This document shows positions 18,497-27,689 of a stretch of DNA of 64,000 bases, one piece after another; the stretch's first letter is position 1, and each line of letters opens with the position of its first letter. The stretch comes from CAZIKB01 sp964539665 (GTDB lineage: Bacteria; Zhuqueibacterota; Zhuqueibacteria; Oceanimicrobiales; Oceanimicrobiaceae): the NCBI GenBank assembly GCA_964539665.1, contig CAZIKB010000003.1, positions 62,001 through 126,000 on the forward strand. The letters are read 5' to 3'. Below the pieces are notes generated by a model. That model ran no database searches, was not told the DNA's origin, and was given only the letters and a program-made list of their open reading frames with translations. Position numbers and translations under genes: made by a program.

Positions 18497-19609
18497 TTGA
18501 GCGAATCGAAATTGAAAATTGCAATTATGGGTATTCGGGGTATTCCTGCAAATTATGGCGGCTTTGAAACTTTCGCGGAACAACTTGCTCCCCTATTAGT
18601 TCAACGCGGGCATGATGTTACGGTTTATGGGCGCTCCAATTGTATTAAATATGAAAATCAGTATTATAAGGGAGTGCGATTGGTCATCCTGCCGACTATT
18701 TCCCATAAATATCTTGATACGGTTGCTCACACATTATTCTGTGCCATCCATGCCTTAAAAGAACGATTTGATGTGATTTTAATGTGTAACAGTGCAAATG
18801 CCTACTGTGCATTCATACCGCGCCTTGTTGGCACGCCGGTAGCGCTCAATGTCGACGGCCTGGAATGGAAACGCTCAAAATGGAATAAACTCGGACAATG
18901 GTTCTACCTCATTTCTGAAAGGCTGGCCACATTTACAGCGACAGAATTGGTTTCCGACGCCCGTGAAATCGAAAAATATTATCAGGATAAATTTAACAAA
19001 TCTTCGACATTTATTCCTTATGGCGCTCCCACAGATAAAGTCGAGTCCCTGGAGGTTTTAAAGCAATTCGATTTACAGCCTCAACAGTATGTGCTTTATG
19101 TCAGCAGATTGGAACCGGAAAATAATGCACACCTGGTCGTAAAAGCTTTTGAAAATGTTAAAACGGATTTGAAATGTGTGATAGTAGGCGACGCGCCTTA
19201 TAATGGGGAGTATATTCAAAATTTAAAAAAGACCAAGGATCCGCGGATCATTTTTACAGGCTATGTGTTTGGTAAAGGTTATCGGGAATTGCAGTCAAAT
19301 GCCTATTTTTATGTACAGGGAACAGAAGTAGGCGGAACTCATCCGGCTCTGCTCGAGGGTATGGGACACGGCAATTGTGTCTTAGCCAATGATGTTCCGG
19401 AACATCGGGAGGTTTTAGGAGATTCAGGAGTATATTTCAGCTCCAGGGAAAATGGCGGGCTTTCTGAAAAAATGCAGTACCTCCTTGATCATCCTGAATT
19501 AGTGAATGAATATGGTCAAAAAGCAGTTTCGAGAATTAAGAAATATTATTCATGGGATAAAGTCACAGAGGAGTATGAGAACTTATTTTATCAATTATCA
19601 AAGAAATAA
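18497..19609 (+). CDS. DUF1972-type GT4 glycosyltransferase
   Basis: The 370-residue GT-B enzyme opens with MGIRGIPANYGGFETFAE, the hallmark of the DUF1972 N-terminal domain found in rhamnosyl- and other glycosyltransferases of capsule clusters. The C-terminal donor domain has YVSRLEPENNAHLVVKAF and EGMGHGNCVLANDVPEHRE. The start is TTG at 18497, with a weak CAGG upstream. No in-frame ATG lies ahead of the glycine-rich loop, so TTG is likely the true start. The gene is followed 3 bases later by carA. Confidence 0.84.
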   Translation: MSESKLKIAIMGIRGIPANYGGFETFAEQLAPLLVQRGHDVTVYGRSNCIKYENQYYKGVRLVILPTISHKYLDTVAHTLFCAIHALKERFDVILMCNSANAYCAFIPRLVGTPVALNVDGLEWKRSKWNKLGQWFYLISERLATFTATELVSDAREIEKYYQDKFNKSSTFIPYGAPTDKVESLEVLKQFDLQPQQYVLYVSRLEPENNAHLVVKAFENVKTDLKCVIVGDAPYNGEYIQNLKKTKDPRIIFTGYVFGKGYRELQSNAYFYVQGTEVGGTHPALLEGMGHGNCVLANDVPEHREVLGDSGVYFSSRENGGLSEKMQYLLDHPELVNEYGQKAVSRIKKYYSWDKVTEEYENLFYQLSKK

Positions 19610-19612
19610 ATT

Positions 19613-20671
19613 ATGATTTCTAAATTAGTTTTAGAAGATGGTTCGGTATATACTGGTGAGGCTTTTGGCGATCTCAAATCTGTGGCGGGCGAAGTCGTGT
19701 TCAACACTGGAATGGTGGGATACCCTGAGTGCATGACAGATCCTTCCTATGAAGGTCAAATTCTTATTTTCACCTATCCGCTTATCGGCAACTATGGTGT
19801 TCCATCTGCTCAGGGTGGAAATGGTTTGTTGGAACAAAATTTTGAATCAGATAGAATCCATATTGCCGGTTTGGTTGTGTCTGAACATTCCAGAGATTTT
19901 AGCCACTGGAAAGGCCAATCAAATTTAGACACCTGGCTTAAGTCAAATCAAGTCCCGGGGATAAGCGGCATAGACAGCCGTTTATTGACTCAAAAGTTGC
20001 GAGAAAAAGGCTCAATGCTGGGTAAGTTGGTTACTCACCATCATGATGTTGATTTTAAAGATCCAAATCTGGAAAATTTAGTGGCGAGAGTTTCTCCAAA
20101 TAAACCCATTGAATATGGCAATGGTAGTAAGAGAGTGCTGGTTGTCCATTGTGGATGTAAATTAAATATCATCCGCTGCCTTTTAAAAAGAAATGTTTCT
20201 GTTTTAGCAGTGCCATGGGATTGGGAAATCGGCAAAGAACAGTTTGATGGAGTGGTAATTTCTAATGGACCTGGCGATCCAAAGATGTGTGATGTTACCA
20301 TAAGAAACATCCGGAAATTATTTGATCGAGACCTGCCAGTTTTCGGTATCTGTTTAGGTAATCAGATTCTTGCTTTAGCTGCAGGGGCGGATACATATAA
20401 GCTAAAATATGGACACAGAAGCCAGAATCAACCCTGTATACTTGTAGGAAGTAAACGTTGTTATATTACTTCGCAGAATCATGGCTATGCGGTTGATGAA
20501 AAGTCTTTGACAGCAGATTGGGAACCCTGGTTTTTTAACGCCAATGATGGCACTAATGAAGGCATCCGAAATCGCACCAAGCCGTTTTTTGGAGTACAAT
20601 TTCATCCAGAGGCTTCACCCGGCCCTCTCGATACCAGTTATCTTTTTGATGAATATATAAAATTGTTATAA
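19613..20671 (+). CDS. carA: Carbamoyl phosphate synthase small (glutaminase) subunit
   Basis: The 352-residue protein is normal length. The CarA N-terminal domain carries LEDGSVYTGEAFG and GEVVFNTGMVGYPE, and the class I glutamine amidotransferase domain carries the nucleophile in FGICLGNQIL and the His-Glu pair in FHPEASPGP. With CarB it makes carbamoyl phosphate from glutamine, bicarbonate and two ATP. It lies between a glycosyltransferase and carB, with gaps of 3 and 1 bases. Because a carbamoyltransferase follows carB directly, I infer that the pair supplies glycan carbamoylation, whether or not the cell has another copy for arginine and pyrimidine synthesis. Confidence 0.93.
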   Translation: MISKLVLEDGSVYTGEAFGDLKSVAGEVVFNTGMVGYPECMTDPSYEGQILIFTYPLIGNYGVPSAQGGNGLLEQNFESDRIHIAGLVVSEHSRDFSHWKGQSNLDTWLKSNQVPGISGIDSRLLTQKLREKGSMLGKLVTHHHDVDFKDPNLENLVARVSPNKPIEYGNGSKRVLVVHCGCKLNIIRCLLKRNVSVLAVPWDWEIGKEQFDGVVISNGPGDPKMCDVTIRNIRKLFDRDLPVFGICLGNQILALAAGADTYKLKYGHRSQNQPCILVGSKRCYITSQNHGYAVDEKSLTADWEPWFFNANDGTNEGIRNRTKPFFGVQFHPEASPGPLDTSYLFDEYIKLL

Positions 20672-20672
20672 T

Positions 20673-23600
20673 ATGGAAAATCTCCCCAAAAAAGTTATCG
20701 TATTAGGAAGCTCTGCGCTCAAAATTGGTGAAGCTGGAGAATTCGATTATTCTGGCAGCCAGGCTATTAAAGCTTTAAAGGAAACCGGAATCCAAACCGT
20801 TTTGGTGAATCCAAATATTGCTACAATTCAAACCTCGGAACATTTAGCAGATCAGGTGTACTTTTTACCTGTGAATGCATATTTTACTGAGAAGATTATT
20901 GAGAAAGAAAAACCAGATGGGATTTTGCTTGCTTTCGGTGGTCAAACAGCGCTCAACTGTGGGCTTGAATTGTCAAAGAATGGCGTATTTGAAAAGCATA
21001 ATCTAAGAATATTAGGTAGTCCTCTGAAAGCCATTCAAGAAACAGAAGATCGTGGTCTATTTGTAAAACGCTTACGGGAAATTGAAGTTGATGTACCTCG
21101 AAGCGTGGCGGTTAATTCTACTGAGGAAGCTTTAGCAACGGCTCGAAAAATCGGCTACCCTGTGATGATTCGAATTGCTTTTGCTTTGGGCGGGCTTGGT
21201 TCAGGGATTTGTGTCTCTGAAAACGAGATCAGGGAATTGGCGGATAAGGCTTTTTCATTTACCAACCAGATACTTATTGAGGAATACCTGCAGGGCTGGA
21301 AAGAAGTCGAATACGAAGTTGTTCGTGATGTTTATAATAATTGCATCACTGTTTGTAATATGGAGAATTTTGATCCCTTGGGCATACATACTGGCGAAAG
21401 TATTGTAGTTGCACCGAGCCAAACCTTGAATAACCATGAATATCATCGACTCCGTGAAATCTCTATTCGGGTTGTTCGACACATTGGAATTGTCGGAGAA
21501 TGTAATGTGCAGTTTGCATTAAATCCTCTGACCGGGGATTACCAGGTCATAGAAGTGAATGCACGTTTGTCACGAAGCTCTGCCCTGGCCTCAAAAGCAA
21601 CGGGCTATCCATTGGCATTCATTGCAGCAAAACTGGCCTTAGGATTTGGTTTGACTGATTTAAAGAATTCGATTACCCAAACAACCATGGCCTGTTTTGA
21701 ACCAGCTTTAGATTATGTTGTGGTGAAAATTCCTCGCTGGGATTTAAAGAAGTTTCACCGGGTTTCCACAAGGATTGGCTCTGGCATGAAATCTGTGGGC
21801 GAAGTCATGGCCATCGGGCGGTCGTTTGAAGAGGCATTGCAAAAAGCTTTAAGAATGCTGGACATTGGGGTTTCAGGTCTGACCGGTAATGACCATCTGG
21901 AATTTGAAGATGTGAAAACCGAATTAACTCATCCCACGGACGAGCGCATTTTCGCGATTGTAAGTGCGTTCAAAGCGGGTATCTCAATTGAAGAAGTCCA
22001 TAAATTAACCAACATTGACAACTGGTTTCTTTATAAGATCCAACATATACTTCAAGTTGAGAAGTTGCTTAATGGATATAAAAGTGGTATTTGTCCAAGA
22101 GGCACATTATTAGAGGCTAAACGCGCTGGCTTTTCTGATTGTCAGATTGCAAAAAATTTAGATTGCCATGATGACGATGTTCGGCGTATGCGCAAGAATT
22201 ATGGTATCAAGCCTTGCGTGAAACAAATCGACACCCTGGCTGCTGAATATCCGGCACAAACAAATTATCTCTACCTAACCTACAATGGCGAGTCTGATGA
22301 TATCGATTTTCAAATAACAAATTCTGTGATTGTACTGGGTTCCGGAGTGTACCGAATCGGCAGCTCTGTCGAGTTTGATTGGTGCTGCGTTAACGCAGTT
22401 ATGACTTTAAGAGAACTGGGCTACAAAACCATTCTTATAAATTATAATCCGGAAACTGTAAGTACGGACTATGATGAATGTGACCGATTGTATTTTGATG
22501 AACTTAGCTTTGAAACCATTTTTGATATTTATGAAAAAGAAAAACCACATGGAGTGATCATTTCCATGGGAGGGCAAATTCCAAACAATTTAGCCATGAA
22601 ATTTCATCAGGCAGGCATGAATGTTTTGGGAACGACCTCTCAAAATATTGATAATGCAGAGGACCGACACAAATTTTCAACTTTATTAGATACGCTAAAA
22701 ATTGATCAGCCTGAATGGAACGAACTGGTTTCGACAGAGGAGGCAAAAGCGTTTGCCAAAAAAGTTAATTACCCGGTATTGGTTCGTCCTTCTTATGTTT
22801 TAAGCGGCGCTGCTATGGGAGTGGCCTCGACTGATGTGGAGCTTACCAAGCTGTTAGAAAGAGCCGCGGAAATTTCCTCTGAATTTCCTGTCGTTATCAG
22901 TAAATTTTTGGAGAACGCCAAAGAAATTGAATTTGATGGAGTGGCTCAAAAAGGTGAGTTAATTGTTTATGCAATTTCAGAACATGTGGAGAACGCCGGG
23001 GTGCATTCCGGCGATGCTACATTGGTTTTACCGCCTCAAAGAACTTACATCGAAACCATTCGACAGGTGCGCAGCATTTCCAGAAAAATAGCCCAGGCTC
23101 TGCAAATAACCGGCCCGTTTAATATGCAATTCATCGCTAAAAATAACGATGTGAAAGTAATAGAATGCAATTTAAGAGCTTCACGAAGTTTTCCTTTCGT
23201 TTCAAAGGTTGTTAAGGTTAATTTTATTGATATCGCCACTCGTGTTCTTTTAGGTGAAATCGTGCCTAAAAGTGATAAATCATTTATGGAGCTCGAATAT
23301 GTTGGAGTTAAAGCTCCGCATTTTTCCTTTACCCGTCTACAGGGTGCGGATCCTACCCTGGGCGTTGAAATGGCCTCAACAGGCGAAGTAGGCTGCCTGG
23401 GAGATGACTTTGAAGAAGCGTTTCTTAAAGCGTTAATTTCAGTTGGATTTAAATTACCTGTCCGTTCAATTTTAATTTCGACTGGTCCCCTTGAAAACAA
23501 AGCCGAATTTATTTCCAGCGCAAAAATACTCATGGATTTAGGTGTAAGAATATATTCCACTAAAGGAACTTCAGAATTTATGAAGCAATACGGAATAGAC

Positions 23601-23867
23601 ACCGATATTCTATATTGGCCTCTGGAGAAAAAGAGCCCGAATGTTTTAGAATATTTAAGTAATAATAAAATTGATTTGGTAATTAATATTCCAAAAAATT
23701 ATCAGGAAGAAGAACTGACTAACGATTATATCATTCGTCGCCATGCAGTAGATTATGGCATTCCATTGATTACTAATTTGCAGCTTGCCAGACGATTCGT
23801 TGAGGCTATGTCAAGAAAAGCGCCATCTGAATTACAAATCAAAAGTTGGGGGGATTACGAGTTATGA
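20673..23867 (+). CDS. carB: Carbamoyl phosphate synthase large subunit
   Basis: The 1064-residue protein has the duplicated ATP-grasp layout expected for CarB (usually about 1070 residues). The first half begins VIVLGSSALKIGEAGEFDYSGSQA; the second half begins near residue 550 with VIVLGSGVYRIGSSVEFDWC. AFGGQTALN and SMGGQIPNN mark the two carboxyphosphate/carbamate sites, and a C-terminal MGS-like allosteric domain lies at about 935-1064. The GEAGEFDYSGSQ form resembles CarB of Bacteroidetes-like lineages. Its stop TGA overlaps the ATG of the carbamoyltransferase (ATGA), indicating coupled translation and dedicated supply. Confidence 0.94.
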   Translation: MENLPKKVIVLGSSALKIGEAGEFDYSGSQAIKALKETGIQTVLVNPNIATIQTSEHLADQVYFLPVNAYFTEKIIEKEKPDGILLAFGGQTALNCGLELSKNGVFEKHNLRILGSPLKAIQETEDRGLFVKRLREIEVDVPRSVAVNSTEEALATARKIGYPVMIRIAFALGGLGSGICVSENEIRELADKAFSFTNQILIEEYLQGWKEVEYEVVRDVYNNCITVCNMENFDPLGIHTGESIVVAPSQTLNNHEYHRLREISIRVVRHIGIVGECNVQFALNPLTGDYQVIEVNARLSRSSALASKATGYPLAFIAAKLALGFGLTDLKNSITQTTMACFEPALDYVVVKIPRWDLKKFHRVSTRIGSGMKSVGEVMAIGRSFEEALQKALRMLDIGVSGLTGNDHLEFEDVKTELTHPTDERIFAIVSAFKAGISIEEVHKLTNIDNWFLYKIQHILQVEKLLNGYKSGICPRGTLLEAKRAGFSDCQIAKNLDCHDDDVRRMRKNYGIKPCVKQIDTLAAEYPAQTNYLYLTYNGESDDIDFQITNSVIVLGSGVYRIGSSVEFDWCCVNAVMTLRELGYKTILINYNPETVSTDYDECDRLYFDELSFETIFDIYEKEKPHGVIISMGGQIPNNLAMKFHQAGMNVLGTTSQNIDNAEDRHKFSTLLDTLKIDQPEWNELVSTEEAKAFAKKVNYPVLVRPSYVLSGAAMGVASTDVELTKLLERAAEISSEFPVVISKFLENAKEIEFDGVAQKGELIVYAISEHVENAGVHSGDATLVLPPQRTYIETIRQVRSISRKIAQALQITGPFNMQFIAKNNDVKVIECNLRASRSFPFVSKVVKVNFIDIATRVLLGEIVPKSDKSFMELEYVGVKAPHFSFTRLQGADPTLGVEMASTGEVGCLGDDFEEAFLKALISVGFKLPVRSILISTGPLENKAEFISSAKILMDLGVRIYSTKGTSEFMKQYGIDTDILYWPLEKKSPNVLEYLSNNKIDLVINIPKNYQEEELTNDYIIRRHAVDYGIPLITNLQLARRFVEAMSRKAPSELQIKSWGDYEL

Positions 23868-25681
23868 ACATATTAGGTATATCTTGTTTTTATCATGACA
23901 GCGCCGCCTGTTTAGTGCAGGATGGTGAAATTGTTGCCGCAGCACAGGAAGAAAGGTTTACCCGTAAAAAGCATGATCAGGAGTTTCCCCAAAATGCCAT
24001 TAATTTTTGTCTGGATTATGCAAAAATCGATGTCAAGGATTTAGATTTTGTAGCTTTCTATGATAAACCTTTCTTGAAATTCGAGCGAATATTAGAGACC
24101 TATCTTGCCTTTACTCCAAAAGGAATTACGTCATTTTTAATGGCCATCCAATTATGGATTAAGCGAAAGCTCTGGATCCCTGACTTAATTCGCAAAGAAC
24201 TTGGGTATGATGGGAAAATAATTTATCCGGAACATCATGAATCACATGCTGCGTCGGCATTTTTCCCCTCTCCATATCAAGAGGCTGCGTTTATAACCAT
24301 GGACGGCGTCGGCGAATGGACCACCACATCTTACGGTGTTGGCAAAGACAATAAAGTAAGTATTCTTGCTGATTTACAATTCCCGCATTCATTAGGATTG
24401 TTGTATTCGGCATTCACATACTTTACTGGATTTAGGGTCAATTCAGGGGAATATAAAGTAATGGGTTTGGCTCCCTATGGAGAACCAAAGTATGTCCAGG
24501 CTATTCGGGACAATTTAATCGATATTAAAGAAGACGGTTCCTATAAAATGAACATGGAATATTTCGATTACTGTTCCGGATTAAAGATGACAAATGGCAA
24601 GTTTGATAAAATATTTGGCGGACCGCCAAGAAAGCGAGAGTCGAAACTGGCGCAGCGAGAGATGGACCTGGCGCGTTCGGTGCAGGAAATTACTGAAGAA
24701 ATTATGCTTAAAACTGCGCGTCATGTTCATGACGAAACCGGGCAGAAGTATTTGTGCCTGGCTGGCGGGGTGGCCCTCAATTGTGTTGGCAACGGAAGAA
24801 TTCTACGAGAAGGTCCATTTGAGGATATCTGGATTCAGCCCGCCGCTGGAGACGCCGGGGGGGCTCTGGGAGCTGCACTGTTTACCTGGCACCAATATTT
24901 AGACAATAATCGACAAAGCAATGGCAGAGATGAGTTACAAAAAGGATCGTATTTAGGCCCTGAATATAGCGATAATGACATCCAAAGCTTTTTAGACGAA
25001 CATAAAATACCCTATCAAAAAATAAACTCTGAAGAGTTACCCACAATAATCGCTGATGTAATTATTAATGAAAAAGTTGTCGGCTGGTTTCAAGGCAGGA
25101 TGGAGTTTGGTCCGAGAGCGCTCGGCAGCCGTTCAATTATTGGCGATGCACGTTCGTCTGAGATGCAAAAAGTTATGAATCTTAAAATCAAATTCAGAGA
25201 AAGTTTCAGGCCATTTGCTCCATCGGTTTTAGAAGAGCGGGTGTCCGATTATTTTGAGATTGACAGAGCAAGCCCATATATGCTTTTGGTTGCGCCTGTA
25301 AATAAAAATATACGGCGCAACATGACCGAAGAAGAACAAAATTTATTTGGCATTGATAAACTTAATATAGCCCGTTCAGAAATACCGGCCATTACGCACG
25401 TTGATTATTCGGCGCGAATTCAGACTGTTGATTGTCGTACCAATCCACTTTATCATAAACTGATTTCAGCAGTGGAGTCTAAAACTGGATGTCCTGTTAT
25501 CATCAATACCTCTTTTAATGTGCGTGGCGAACCCATCGTGTGTACACCTTTAGACGCCTATAAATGTTTTATGCGCACAGAAATGGATTATCTTTGTATG
25601 GGTAATTTTCTTTTGGATAAAAAACAACAGCCAGAGTTTCATGATGATATTAACTGGCAAGAAAAATATGAGTTAGATTAA
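23864..25681 (+). CDS. O-carbamoyltransferase of the NodU/CmcH/TobZ (SxtI) family
   Basis: The preferred ATG at 23864 gives 605 residues; a TTG at 23846 would add six residues inside carB. The N-terminal Kae1-like domain opens ILGISCFYHDSAACLV and has the metal-binding EHHESHAASAF near residue 130. LAGGVALNCVGNG marks a later nucleotide site. The C-terminal YrdC-like domain has FQGRMEFGPRALGSRSI and NTSFNVRGEPIVCTP. The family transfers the carbamoyl group of carbamoyl phosphate, through a carbamoyl-adenylate, to a hydroxyl of a sugar or toxin. CarAB upstream and SxtJ- and SxtK-like genes downstream make this a complete carbamoylation set. Confidence 0.92.
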   Translation: MNILGISCFYHDSAACLVQDGEIVAAAQEERFTRKKHDQEFPQNAINFCLDYAKIDVKDLDFVAFYDKPFLKFERILETYLAFTPKGITSFLMAIQLWIKRKLWIPDLIRKELGYDGKIIYPEHHESHAASAFFPSPYQEAAFITMDGVGEWTTTSYGVGKDNKVSILADLQFPHSLGLLYSAFTYFTGFRVNSGEYKVMGLAPYGEPKYVQAIRDNLIDIKEDGSYKMNMEYFDYCSGLKMTNGKFDKIFGGPPRKRESKLAQREMDLARSVQEITEEIMLKTARHVHDETGQKYLCLAGGVALNCVGNGRILREGPFEDIWIQPAAGDAGGALGAALFTWHQYLDNNRQSNGRDELQKGSYLGPEYSDNDIQSFLDEHKIPYQKINSEELPTIIADVIINEKVVGWFQGRMEFGPRALGSRSIIGDARSSEMQKVMNLKIKFRESFRPFAPSVLEERVSDYFEIDRASPYMLLVAPVNKNIRRNMTEEEQNLFGIDKLNIARSEIPAITHVDYSARIQTVDCRTNPLYHKLISAVESKTGCPVIINTSFNVRGEPIVCTPLDAYKCFMRTEMDYLCMGNFLLDKKQQPEFHDDINWQEKYELD

Positions 25682-25682
25682 T

Positions 25683-26120
25683 ATGAATTTAATCGATGAC
25701 ATAAAGTTTGAAATAACAAAGTTAAAAGAAGATAAGAGCACCTTAAGAAAATTTGCAATTACCATAGCATCCGCACTTTGCATTATAGGTGCTTTAGTAT
25801 TCTTTCTTGGAAGCAGGGCAGAGACCGCATTCTGGTTATGGGGATTTGGATCATCCATTTTAATATTAGGTATCACGGTTCCCAATGTCTTAAAGCCATT
25901 TCACCTATTGTGGATGACATTGGCCTTTGTTTTAGGTTGGTTTGTATCACGCTTAATTCTAAGCATAGTTTTTTATTTAGTGATGACACCCATCGGATTA
26001 GTAATGAAAATCATCGGAAAAGATCTGATAAATCAAAAGCTTGAAAAGAATAATTTATCTTACTGGATAAAACGTGACCCGGTAAATAGGAATCCTGAAA
26101 GTTATGAAAAATTATTCTAA
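25683..26120 (+). CDS. SxtJ-like membrane protein accompanying the carbamoyltransferase
   Basis: This 145-residue protein has a charged N-terminus and about three membrane segments near residues 24-45, 52-70 and 80-112, ending in a polar tail (SYWIKRDPVNRNPESYEKLF). The pattern and position match the SxtJ family, small membrane proteins found directly after carbamoyltransferases in saxitoxin and surface-glycan clusters. Their role is not established; they may anchor the carbamoyltransferase at the membrane. It starts one base after the carbamoyltransferase stop and is followed 9 bases later by the SxtK-like gene. Confidence 0.82.
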   Translation: MNLIDDIKFEITKLKEDKSTLRKFAITIASALCIIGALVFFLGSRAETAFWLWGFGSSILILGITVPNVLKPFHLLWMTLAFVLGWFVSRLILSIVFYLVMTPIGLVMKIIGKDLINQKLEKNNLSYWIKRDPVNRNPESYEKLF

Positions 26121-26129
26121 GAGGTTGAC

Positions 26130-26288
26130 ATGAGCAAAATCTCAATAATAAAAGAATTTAGTCAATTTCTTATTTATAGAAAAAAATGGTGGTTAACTCC
26201 AATTGTAATTGTATTATTGCTGCTTGGTGCTTTAATCATTTTGACTGAAGGCAGTGCATTGGCACCGTTCATTTACACCTTATTTTAG
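26130..26288 (+). CDS. SxtK-like / DUF5989 small membrane protein (52 aa)
   Basis: A short gene below common ORF cut-offs. It encodes 52 residues: a polar N-terminus ending in RKKWW, one membrane helix (about residues 22-40) and a conserved tail GSALAPFIYTLF. The KKWW-helix-GSALAPFIYTLF pattern is characteristic of the DUF5989/SxtK family that follows SxtJ. A GAGG ribosome-binding site at 26121-26124 precedes the ATG. It completes the SxtI-SxtJ-SxtK order. Function unknown; a small subunit of a membrane carbamoylation complex is a reasonable inference. Confidence 0.85.
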   Translation: MSKISIIKEFSQFLIYRKKWWLTPIVIVLLLLGALIILTEGSALAPFIYTLF

Positions 26289-26441
26289 TTGAAGAGATTG
26301 ATTCAACATTATGACAGTCAACAAGATTTATAAAGATGTGTAAGCTTTTTAAGGATACGAAAAGCAGGTGTATTTAAATCAATTAGTCACAAGCAAGAAT
26401 AAACTCGCCTCTTCATCCACCCACCCGAAAGGAACGCGCCA

Positions 26442-27689
26442 ATGAAAGTTCTCATGATAGATAAGTATTTTTTTATTAAAGGTGGCGCAGAACGTTATTT
26501 CTTTGAATTGAAGGATATATTAGAGGATAAAGGACATAAAGTGATCCCGTTTTCCATGAAGCATCCCGACAACTTTGAAACTCCTTATGAAAAATATTTT
26601 GTGAATAACATAGACTATGAATTCACTTCAGTCTTTAAAAAAGCGCTCGCTTTTCCACAGATTACTGCGCGCATGCTTTATTCATTCCATGCGAAAAATC
26701 GACTAGAGAAATTGTTGTCAGACGAAAGGCCAGATATTGCCCACCTTCATATGATTGATCATCAGTTGTCTCCATCGATATTACATACGCTTAAAAAGCA
26801 TAAAATCCCTGTAATACAGACTATTCATCAGTATAAACTTGTATGTCCAAACTATCGTCTGTATAACCCCACGACAAATAAAATTTGTGAAAAATGCCTG
26901 GATGGAAATCTGTTTCATCCAATTATTGAAAAATGTCATAAGAATTCGCAATTGGCCAGCGCTTTAATTGCGATAGAAAGTTATTTTCATCGATTTATCC
27001 GTATTTATGAAAAGAACATTGACATATTTCATACGCCAAGTCGATTCATGGGGGATAAACTTAAATGCGCCAATATTGGCAATGGAAAAATTCGACATCT
27101 TTTTTATTCTTTGAATTTAGATAATTATCAACCCCATATCGAGTTCGATGATTATATCGTCTATTTTGGGAGATTAGCAATTGAAAAAGGTGTCCTGACG
27201 CTTCTCAAAGCTATGCAAAAGCTCAGTCATGTAAAATTGCGGGTTGTTGGTGACGGCCCGGAACGTAAAACATTGGAAGAGTATGCAAATCTTAATAATT
27301 TATCTAATGTTGTTTTTGTTGGTAATAAAGACGGTGACGAATTAAAGTCGATAATTCAAAATAGTAAGTTCGTGATTATACCATCAGAATGGTATGATAA
27401 CTCGCCTCTGGTCATTTATGAAGCATTTGCTTACGGTAAACCTGTTATTGGGGCCCGGATGGGTGGAATTCCAGAGTTAATTGATCATAAAATAAACGGA
27501 TTCCATTATGAAGCTGGAAATGATGAAGAATTAGCTGAACACATCAAATATCTCTCTAGCCAACCATATCTTATTGCTGAATTTGGTAATCAAGCTCGAG
27601 CAAAAGCGGAAAGAGAATTTGAACCGGAACATCATTACAAGCAAATGTATGCCTGGTATGAAGAATTACTTGTTGGTAATGAAAAATAA
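26442..27689 (+). CDS. GT4-family glycosyltransferase with Cys-rich insertion
   Basis: The 415-residue GT-B enzyme opens with KGGAERYFFELKDILEDKGH, typical of GT4 enzymes. A Cys cluster near residues 143-170 (CPNYRL, CEKC and a later KCHK) is a recurring feature of one GT4 subgroup and may bind a metal or stabilise the fold. The donor domain has YFGRLAIEKGVLTLLKAM and IPSEWYDNSPLVIYEAFAYG near residue 315, with the EX7E site. The ATG follows AAAGGAA with about 10 bases spacing. It stands alone between a 150-base gap and a long gene-free stretch. Confidence 0.86.
   Translation: MKVLMIDKYFFIKGGAERYFFELKDILEDKGHKVIPFSMKHPDNFETPYEKYFVNNIDYEFTSVFKKALAFPQITARMLYSFHAKNRLEKLLSDERPDIAHLHMIDHQLSPSILHTLKKHKIPVIQTIHQYKLVCPNYRLYNPTTNKICEKCLDGNLFHPIIEKCHKNSQLASALIAIESYFHRFIRIYEKNIDIFHTPSRFMGDKLKCANIGNGKIRHLFYSLNLDNYQPHIEFDDYIVYFGRLAIEKGVLTLLKAMQKLSHVKLRVVGDGPERKTLEEYANLNNLSNVVFVGNKDGDELKSIIQNSKFVIIPSEWYDNSPLVIYEAFAYGKPVIGARMGGIPELIDHKINGFHYEAGNDEELAEHIKYLSSQPYLIAEFGNQARAKAEREFEPEHHYKQMYAWYEELLVGNEK

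Noticed and set aside
23045..23602. 185-residue reverse-strand frame
   Set aside because: It lies wholly inside carB, whose protein sequence is clearly conserved, so it is a shadow frame.
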